Assembly (NCBI GenBank): GCA_031266635.1
Contig: JAISAN010000208.1
Span: 1-15,297, forward strand
Direction: 5' to 3'
DNA: 15,297 nt
Source of the DNA: Treponema sp.
GTDB taxonomy: Bacteria; Spirochaetota; Spirochaetia; Treponematales; Breznakiellaceae
Shown here: one piece after another, positions 7,304 through 12,894 of the stretch
Layout: every line of letters begins with the position of its first letter
How positions within the stretch are numbered: position 1 is the first letter of the stretch
The notes under the pieces: generated by a model
The model's database searches: none
The model's input: only the letters and a program-made list of their open reading frames with translations
What the model was told of the DNA's origin: nothing
Translations under genes and position numbers: made by a program

Positions 7304-7310
7304 CCTCCTC
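7304..7310 (-). promoter_or_regulatory. ribosome binding site deciding the dctP start
   Basis: GAGGAGG on the minus strand, 6 nt before the ATG at plus 7295-7297. It rules out the longer TTG-started version of dctP, whose start codon overlaps this site. Confidence 0.8.
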
Positions 7311-7339
7311 AAAATATTAAAAATACCGTGGGTCGGCGC

Positions 7340-8638
7340 TTAACCGAGCCCCGGTAATTTCAGACTGAGCCAGGGAACAAAAGATATAAACAATAACGCG
7401 ATAAGAAACGAAATAAGAAAGGGAATAGCCGCCCGGGCAATTTTTAACATCGGAATCCCGGTCATGCTGTTGGCCACATACAGATTGATCCCCATGGGGG
7501 GCGTTACCATACCAATAGCCAGGTTTGCGGTCAGCATGATACCAAAATGAACAGGGTGCATCCCTATAGATAGGGCCACAGGCATCAGTATGGGGGTCAA
7601 TACCATGATGTTGGGAATATTATCCATGATCATTCCGAAGATTAAAAGAATAAAATTGATAATAAGGATTATCAAAACCTTACTGGAAAAATTTGACAGA
7701 ATCACCTGGCTTATCTGCTGGGGATACTGCAACAAAGCCATAACCCTGCCAAAGGCGATAGCGGCGCTGATGATAAACAGGACGAGCACATAGGTCCTGA
7801 CCCCCTCAACAATCAGGGTCCCCAGGTTCTTCAGCTTGATGGTTTTATATACAAAAAGACTGATCACCAGGGCATAAATCACCGAAATAGCCGCCGCCTC
7901 CGTAGGAGAGGCGATACCGCCGTAGATGCTTCCCAGGATAATAACAGGAGCCAGGAGCGCAAAAAAACTTTCTTTAAAAACCAGCCAAAAACCCTTGCGG
8001 TGTAATTCCTCGTAGGTAGCCTTTAGTTTTTCCTTGTCTTCCCCGTGTTTTTTACAGTAAATGTAGGCGCAAACCATAAGGCAGAATCCGATCAGAAGTC
8101 CCGGAATAATACCGCCAATAAACAGGGCCGATGGGGAAGCGCTGGTGATAGACGAAAATACAATATAAGAAATACTGGGAGGAATGATCACTCCAAGACC
8201 GCCGGCAACGGTAACAATGGCGGTTGCAAAAATTTTGTCATACCCCAGGCCGACAAGAAAGGGAATAGTCATGGCGCCCACCGCGGAGACCGTGGCCGCG
8301 GAAGAACCGGAAATGGCAGCGTAAAACATGCAGGTTAAAATAACCGCGCAGGGGAGGCCCGCGGTTTTGTTCCCGACAAAATAGGCGAAAAAGTTGAAAA
8401 GCTTCTCCGAAATACCTCCACGGGCCATAATAATACCGGACAACATAAACATGGGGACTGCCAGAAGAGTAAAACTATCCATCCCGTTCACCATGCTGCG
8501 GATAGCCGTCTCTATGGTATAGGAAAAATCGGGGTTTATCAGGCTGGGAAGAAAGGTCATACCGCCAAACACCACCGCCATCGGAGCCCCGATGAGCATC
8601 AGAACAAAAAAAATCAGAAAAAATATACCGATAGCCAT
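7340..8638 (-). CDS. dctM: TRAP transporter large permease subunit (DctM family)
   Basis: A 432-residue, almost entirely hydrophobic protein with about a dozen predicted membrane spans, the usual size for DctM. It is the ion-coupled transport subunit of the TRAP system. Family motifs include IGAPMAVVFGG near the N-terminus, the GGLGVIIPPSISYIVF re-entrant loop and its second-half counterpart MVTPPMGINLYVANS. The ATG follows GGGGAGG at good spacing and lies 1 bp after the dctQ stop. DctP and DctQ flank it, so the transporter set is complete. Confidence 0.95.
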   Translation of the reverse strand: MAIGIFFLIFFVLMLIGAPMAVVFGGMTFLPSLINPDFSYTIETAIRSMVNGMDSFTLLAVPMFMLSGIIMARGGISEKLFNFFAYFVGNKTAGLPCAVILTCMFYAAISGSSAATVSAVGAMTIPFLVGLGYDKIFATAIVTVAGGLGVIIPPSISYIVFSSITSASPSALFIGGIIPGLLIGFCLMVCAYIYCKKHGEDKEKLKATYEELHRKGFWLVFKESFFALLAPVIILGSIYGGIASPTEAAAISVIYALVISLFVYKTIKLKNLGTLIVEGVRTYVLVLFIISAAIAFGRVMALLQYPQQISQVILSNFSSKVLIILIINFILLIFGMIMDNIPNIMVLTPILMPVALSIGMHPVHFGIMLTANLAIGMVTPPMGINLYVANSMTGIPMLKIARAAIPFLISFLIALLFISFVPWLSLKLPGLG

Positions 8639-8639
8639 G

Positions 8640-9122
8640 TTATTTGCCTCCCCGGTCTTTTCTTAATTCCAGTACCAACACCTGAAGAGATCGGAAGATC
8701 GCCAAGCCGAATCCCGCTACCGGGGTAATATAGACATACACCATTGATATTTGCAGGGTTCCGCTTACCTGACCGGAAGCGGCAACCCCCCGGAGTACCG
8801 CAATAGAAGCCCTGAAAGCTAAAATTAAAAACCCAATAAGGATGAACTGTACCACCCAGGCGAGGATGGATTTTACCTTAGGGGAAAAGAGCTGAACCAG
8901 GGCATCCAGGGCAAGGCCGTTTTTACGGCGAACCCACCAGCCAATACTGAAAAAACAGGAATAAATCAAGCAAACTTTGCAGATTTCATCACTCCAGGTC
9001 AAACTGGTATTGAAAATATACCGTAATACCACATTGGCGCTTGTTAATGTCGTTAATACACATACGCAGATGAGCAAAATTGCCTCTTCCAGATACAGAT
9101 CGAGCCATTTCAGTACTTTCAT
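8640..9122 (-). CDS. dctQ: TRAP transporter small permease subunit (DctQ family)
   Basis: A 160-residue membrane protein with four hydrophobic spans and the DctQ signature: VVLRYIFNTSLTWSDEI after the first span, then FFSIGWWVRRKNGLALDAL. DctQ packs against DctM in the TRAP permease. It is the first gene of the minus-strand operon; its ATG follows AGGAGG, and a near-consensus promoter lies about 50 bp upstream. The arrangement dctQ-dctM-dctP is complete and in frame. Confidence 0.93.
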   Translation of the reverse strand: MKVLKWLDLYLEEAILLICVCVLTTLTSANVVLRYIFNTSLTWSDEICKVCLIYSCFFSIGWWVRRKNGLALDALVQLFSPKVKSILAWVVQFILIGFLILAFRASIAVLRGVAASGQVSGTLQISMVYVYITPVAGFGLAIFRSLQVLVLELRKDRGGK

Positions 9123-9173
9123 CGTTCCCTTCCTCCTTCTGTTTAATTCTCATATCCCTGCGCTAACCTTAGT

Positions 9174-9202
9174 ATCATATACCCTGTAAGATTATCTGTC
9201 AA
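9174..9202 (-). promoter_or_regulatory. sigma70 promoter of the dctQ sugar-acid operon
   Basis: On the minus strand a perfect TTGACA (plus 9197-9202) is followed after exactly 17 bp by TATGAT (plus 9174-9179). Initiation near 9167 would leave about 45 nt of leader before the dctQ ATG, with AGGAGG inside it. So strong a core promoter suggests control by repression. Confidence 0.85.
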
Positions 9203-9231
9203 ATGAATTTTGATTTTTTTTGCTATTTTTT

Positions 9232-9249
9232 ATTAATTTATAAATTAAT
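9232..9249. promoter_or_regulatory. 18-bp perfect palindrome, candidate IclR operator
   Basis: ATTAATTTATAAATTAAT is its own reverse complement. It lies in the 203-bp divergent gap between dctQ and iclR, about 30 bp upstream of the dctQ -35 and about 76 bp before the iclR ATG. IclR proteins bind dyads of this size near their own genes. AT-rich sequence gives some palindromes by chance. Confidence 0.45.
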
Positions 9250-9312
9250 TTGATATTTTATTGAGGATATTGAAAAATTTTAAAAAATATAGCCAAACAT
9301 CAAAAAAGAAAC

Positions 9313-9318
9313 TATACT
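9313..9318 (+). promoter_or_regulatory. candidate -10 box of iclR (possibly leaderless)
   Basis: TATACT ends only 7 bp before the iclR ATG, and no Shine-Dalgarno is visible there. If this -10 is used, the transcript would start at or next to the ATG. No good -35 stands 17 bp upstream (TAGCCA). Confidence 0.3.
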
Positions 9319-9325
9319 ATTTCCA

Positions 9326-10105
9326 ATGGACAACGATAAATACAACATCAAAGCGGTAATGCGATGCCTTAAAATCCTCGATCTCGCGGCTTCGGTGGAT
9401 CATCCCCTTAGTATTAACGAAGTCTGTGAAGCGCAAAATCTCAACGTCAATATGGCCTTTCGGATGCTTTCCAGCCTGGTGTCCTCGGGATTTATGGTGA
9501 AGGATGAACGGACTGGGCTCTATGCGGTTTCCCTCAAGGCCCTGCAATTATCCCGGAACGCCCTGTTGTCCCTGGATATACGGAAGATCACCATGCCTTA
9601 CCTGGAACTCCTCTGGAACCAGTATCCCAAGGCAAATCTCAACATGGCGGTGTATCATGACGGGGAAATCTTGGTGATAGACCACATTGACAGCCAGGAC
9701 ATACCCCGGACCTATTTTACTCCGGGGAAAACTGTCCCTTTCCATTGTACGGGGCTGGGTAAAATTCTTACCTGTGAATTACCCGAAGACGAACTGGACG
9801 CGCTGATAGCCCAAAAAGGACTGAAGGGTTTTACCGAAAAGACAATCACCCAGGCGGATGTCCTAAAGCGGGAACTTGTCCGGGTCCGGTCCGACGGTCT
9901 TGCTCGGGACCGGGAAGAATATATCCTCAAGGACAACTGCAACGCGGTTCCCATTCGTAACAATGAAGGAAAGATCAGCGCGGCCATCAGCCTTACCGCC
10001 TTTGAAACGTATATGTCAGTGGAAGAAATCGAGGCGACCATCCCGGCCCTGCGGAATACCGCCCAGCGCATCTCCTCCCTGGCGGGTTTTCATGACGGAA
10101 TCTAA
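9326..10105 (+). CDS. IclR-family transcriptional regulator
   Basis: A 259-residue IclR protein of standard length. The N-terminal winged helix-turn-helix covers about residues 6-70 (AVMRCLKILDLAA, then LSINEVCEAQNLNVNMAFRMLSSLVSSGF and the wing DERTGLYAVS). The effector domain covers about 80-255 and contains the typical blocks PFHCTGLGKILTCELP and GLARDREEYILKDNCNAVPIRN. It is transcribed divergently from dctQ, the usual place for a local pathway regulator, so it most likely controls the sugar-acid operon in response to an aldarate or a keto-deoxy intermediate. Effector and sign of control cannot be read from sequence. The ATG at 9326 lacks a clear ribosome site. Confidence 0.93.
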   Translation: MDNDKYNIKAVMRCLKILDLAASVDHPLSINEVCEAQNLNVNMAFRMLSSLVSSGFMVKDERTGLYAVSLKALQLSRNALLSLDIRKITMPYLELLWNQYPKANLNMAVYHDGEILVIDHIDSQDIPRTYFTPGKTVPFHCTGLGKILTCELPEDELDALIAQKGLKGFTEKTITQADVLKRELVRVRSDGLARDREEYILKDNCNAVPIRNNEGKISAAISLTAFETYMSVEEIEATIPALRNTAQRISSLAGFHDGI

Positions 10106-10164
10106 TAAGGGGAATGGTTATCTGACCCGGTCCAGGTTAAATCGCTGAAATTTATGGAACCCGC

Positions 10165-10193
10165 TTGACATTATCGTTTTCTCCCGGTACAGT
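10165..10193 (+). promoter_or_regulatory. candidate promoter of the ABC-metY operon
   Basis: A perfect TTGACA (10165-10170) followed after 17 bp by TACAGT (10188-10193), about 60 bp past the iclR stop. The transcript would carry a leader of about 90 nt containing two AT-rich dyads and a terminator-like hairpin before the first gene. Confidence 0.5.
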
Positions 10194-10201
10194 AATGAAA
10201 T

Positions 10202-10226
10202 AAATACATATTAAATCTATGTATTT
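10202..10226 (+). promoter_or_regulatory. 9-bp-arm inverted repeat in the leader
   Basis: Arms AAATACATA (10202-10210) and TATGTATTT (10218-10226) are perfect inverted repeats around a 7-base spacer. The element lies just past the proposed -10, where a bound repressor would block transcription, or where RNA could fold upstream of the terminator-like hairpin. An overlapping palindrome TTTTATATTATATAAAA occupies 10224-10240. Confidence 0.45.
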
Positions 10227-10236
10227 TATATTATAT

Positions 10237-10262
10237 AAAAAGCGGTCAAATGTCCGCTTTTT
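10237..10262 (+). terminator. intrinsic terminator or attenuator between iclR and the ABC operon
   Basis: AAAAAGCGG and CCGCTTTTT form a 9-bp stem around an 8-base loop, with a terminal U-run on the plus strand. It could simply end iclR transcription. The only good promoter for the next operon lies upstream of it, so it may instead act as an attenuator in that operon's leader. The start of the first ABC gene is 29 bp further on. Confidence 0.6.
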
Positions 10263-10278
10263 CCTATTATCTGAACAA

Positions 10279-10284
10279 AAGGAG
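10279..10284 (+). promoter_or_regulatory. ribosome binding site deciding the binding-protein start
   Basis: AAGGAG, 7 nt before the ATG at 10292. The in-frame ATG at 10250 lies in the loop and stem of the hairpin and has no ribosome site. Confidence 0.8.
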
Positions 10285-10291
10285 AATCAGT

Positions 10292-11305
10292 ATGAAAAAC
10301 GGAACGGAATGGGCGCGTGTGGTACGGAGAAGCTTGGGTTTCCTCCTCATCTCCCTGAGCCTTATGGCCGGAATTTTCTTTGCCGGCTGTACCGGGAAGA
10401 AAACAGCCGCCGCGGCCGATGGGGTGGTGGAATTCAAGTACCCCGAGTGGGTCTATTACGACCTTGTCTATCTGGCCGAAGATCTGGGGTACTTTGAAAA
10501 CGCCGGCGTGCGGCCCCGGTATGTGGGACAGATTGCCGCGGGCCAGATGATTCCCGCCCTGACCACCGGCGATCTGGATGTGGCGAACCGTCATACCCCG
10601 CTGGTAGTGGCGGCGGTGGCTTCCGGGGCGGACATCAAAATTTTCGCCGCCGGCAGCAAATCTACCCGGCAGGACCCCCACATGAAGTATTTTGTCCGGG
10701 CCGATTCGAACATCACCTCCATCAGGGATTTTGAGGGGAAGACCCTGGGGATCAACAGCTTCGGGGCCTGTTCCGAATATGTGACCAAAAAATACTGCCT
10801 GGATAACGGGGTTGATCCCGGCAGTATCAGAATGATTACCGCCCCGGATTCGGAACAGGAAGTGCCGTTGCTCCGGGGCGATACGGATGTGGCGATTATC
10901 CATCCCCTTTCATCGGGCCGGGCCAGCGCCAACACCCAGGACTTCCGGCTCCTTTTCAGCGACTGGGACATTGACGGCGGCATCAGCGGCATGTGCCCCT
11001 ATTCGGTGAGCGGGAAATTCCTCGCGGAACACCCGGAGGCGGTGGCGGAACTGACCGCGATCCTTTCGCAGGCGGCCCAATGGAACAATACCCACCGGGA
11101 GGAGGCCCGGACGCTCATGGCGAAACGGTTCGGCTTCAAACTGGAAGAAACCGAGATGTTTGAATTTTATGAGGATCAGATTATCCCGGCCCTGAATATC
11201 CAGTATTGGCTCGACCGGCTTGAAGCGGAACAGAAGCTCGTCCCCGGCCAGGTAAAGCCGGAACAGGTCTACACCAACCGGCTCAATCCGGCGGACAAGG
11301 CGTAA
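10292..11305 (+). CDS. SsuA/TauA-type (NMT1) solute-binding lipoprotein
   Basis: A 337-residue lipoprotein. The signal peptide RRSLGFLLISLSLMAGIF ends in the lipobox FAGC, so Cys33 is the lipid-modified residue. The mature protein has the fold signature of nitrate/sulfonate/bicarbonate and thiamine-precursor binding proteins: LVYLAEDLGYFENAGV, then GQMIPALTTGDLDVAN, then IRDFEGKTLGINSFGACSEY. It would capture a small ligand for the adjacent ATPase and permease. Ligand identity cannot be read, but the downstream metY points to an organosulfur compound. The ATG at 10292 has AAGGAG 7 nt upstream. It is the first gene of a five-gene plus-strand operon. Confidence 0.88.
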   Translation: MKNGTEWARVVRRSLGFLLISLSLMAGIFFAGCTGKKTAAAADGVVEFKYPEWVYYDLVYLAEDLGYFENAGVRPRYVGQIAAGQMIPALTTGDLDVANRHTPLVVAAVASGADIKIFAAGSKSTRQDPHMKYFVRADSNITSIRDFEGKTLGINSFGACSEYVTKKYCLDNGVDPGSIRMITAPDSEQEVPLLRGDTDVAIIHPLSSGRASANTQDFRLLFSDWDIDGGISGMCPYSVSGKFLAEHPEAVAELTAILSQAAQWNNTHREEARTLMAKRFGFKLEETEMFEFYEDQIIPALNIQYWLDRLEAEQKLVPGQVKPEQVYTNRLNPADKA

Positions 11306-11308
11306 GGC

Positions 11309-12112
11309 GTGGTAAAAGTTCAGGCCCGGCAGGTACGGCGGGAATTTCAGATTAAAAACCACCTGGGGAACCGGGAGACCCTTTCGGTATTGAAGGATTT
11401 TAATCTGGACATTGGGGAGGGGGAATTCCTCTCCCTCCTGGGCCCCTCGGGCTGCGGGAAATCAACCTTCCTCAATATTTTGGCGGGTCTGGACAAATAC
11501 GACGGCGGGGAGATTTTGGTTGATCAAAAGGAACTGCGGCAGCGGAGTTTTGACCGGGGCATCGTGTTTCAAAGCTACGCCCTGCTTCCCTGGCGGACGG
11601 TGATCAAAAATCTGGAGATGGGCCTTGAAATCCGCCGGATCCCCAAAAAGGAACGCCGTCGGATCGCCCGGCAGTATCTTGACCTGGTGGGGCTCGCGGC
11701 TTTTGAAAACCAGTACCCCCACCAGCTTTCCGGGGGTATGCGGCAGCGGGTCGCCATCGCCAGGGTGCTGGCCTATCACCCGGATCTGCTCCTGATGGAC
11801 GAACCCTTCGCCGCGCTGGACGCCCAGACCAGGGAGACCTTGCAGATTGAACTGCTGCGGATCTGGGAGGCGGACAAAAAAACGATCCTTTTTGTGACCC
11901 ACAGTATTGATGAGGCGATCCTCCTGTCCGACCGGGTGGCCTTTATGAGCGCCCGGCCGGGGTATATCAAGGAAATCATCAATATCGATCTGCCCCGGCC
12001 CCGGACCGAGGACATCAGGAATTCCGCGGAATTCGCCCGGATCAGAAAAAACGTCTGGGAGCTTTTGCAGCATGAGGTCCTCAAGGTGCAGAGTTTCGGA
12101 GGCTACCTGTGA
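11309..12112 (+). CDS. ABC transporter ATP-binding protein (NitT/TauT family)
   Basis: A 267-residue ATPase with all functional motifs: Walker A GPSGCGKS (45-52), Q-loop Gln88, signature LSGGMRQR (140-147), Walker B LLLMDEP (160-166) and switch His198 in VTHSIDEA. It powers the neighbouring permease. The start is a GTG, 3 bp after the binding-protein stop, with AAGG upstream. Its stop overlaps the next GTG in GTGA. The family is that of SsuB/TauB; the substrate is set by the binding protein. Confidence 0.95.
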   Translation: MVKVQARQVRREFQIKNHLGNRETLSVLKDFNLDIGEGEFLSLLGPSGCGKSTFLNILAGLDKYDGGEILVDQKELRQRSFDRGIVFQSYALLPWRTVIKNLEMGLEIRRIPKKERRRIARQYLDLVGLAAFENQYPHQLSGGMRQRVAIARVLAYHPDLLLMDEPFAALDAQTRETLQIELLRIWEADKKTILFVTHSIDEAILLSDRVAFMSARPGYIKEIINIDLPRPRTEDIRNSAEFARIRKNVWELLQHEVLKVQSFGGYL

Positions 12113-12894
12113 CCCTGCCCAAAACCCTGCCGGAACGGCTTGCCGATCTGTTCAGCCGCAGCATCGGCCTTTTGCTGTTTATCGCTCTCTGGGAAATTGC
12201 CCCCCGGCTCGGCTGGGTCCGGGCGGCGTATCTCGCCCCGCCCTCGTCGGTGTTCCGGGCACTGTACCTTCTGGCCCGGCGGGGGGAACTGTCGCGGCAT
12301 TTTTTCATCAGCCTCCAGCGGGTAGTGGTGGGCCTGCTGGTCTCCACCGTGACGGGCGTGGCGCTGGGGCTTTTTATCGGGTATTTCAAGCGGGTTGAAC
12401 GGGTTCTCAACCTGCTGTTCCAGTCTTTCAGGCAGATGTCCGCCTTTGCCCTGTTTCCGGTGTTTATCCTCCTGTTTGGTTTGGGGGAGCTTTCCAAGAC
12501 GATAATCATTTTTTGGGCGAGCCTCTGGCCGGTTCTGCTCAACACCAGTTCGGGGGTCAAAAATGTGGACAAGGTGCTGATCCGGTCCGCCCGGTCCATG
12601 GGGGCTTCCCGGGCCTATATCTTTTTGCGGATCATCATTCCCGCGGCGGCGCCGGAGATTTTTACCGGCATACGGCTGGGGGGTTCCTACTGCGTCATGG
12701 CGGTGGTGGCGGCGGAGATGATCGGCGCTACATCGGGGCTGGGCTATCTGGTGCTGTATTCGGAGGAGACCTTTAATGTCCCCGAAATGTACGGGGGAAT
12801 TGTGGGGCTCGCGGTGTTGGGGATCGGGCTGAACTGGGCGCTCCATGCCCTGGAGCGGTTTTTCACCTCCTGGAAAGAAGACATTCATGAGTGA
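12109..12894 (+). CDS. ABC transporter permease (SsuC/TauC type)
   Basis: A 261-residue membrane permease of the BPD_transp_1 family with about six hydrophobic spans. The cytoplasmic EAA-type coupling loop is visible near 160-185 (SARSMGASRAYIFLRIIIPAAAPEIFTGIRLG). The GTG start lies inside the ATPase stop (GTGA overlap), with GGAGG just upstream. The 3' end overlaps the next gene by 8 bp. With the two genes before it, it forms a complete importer. Confidence 0.94.
   Translation: MTLPKTLPERLADLFSRSIGLLLFIALWEIAPRLGWVRAAYLAPPSSVFRALYLLARRGELSRHFFISLQRVVVGLLVSTVTGVALGLFIGYFKRVERVLNLLFQSFRQMSAFALFPVFILLFGLGELSKTIIIFWASLWPVLLNTSSGVKNVDKVLIRSARSMGASRAYIFLRIIIPAAAPEIFTGIRLGGSYCVMAVVAAEMIGATSGLGYLVLYSEETFNVPEMYGGIVGLAVLGIGLNWALHALERFFTSWKEDIHE

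Noticed and set aside
10226..10903. Minus-strand frame of 225 codons antisense to the binding protein.
   Set aside because: It is a shadow of a gene with a clear signal peptide and fold, and starts mid-gene without a ribosome site.
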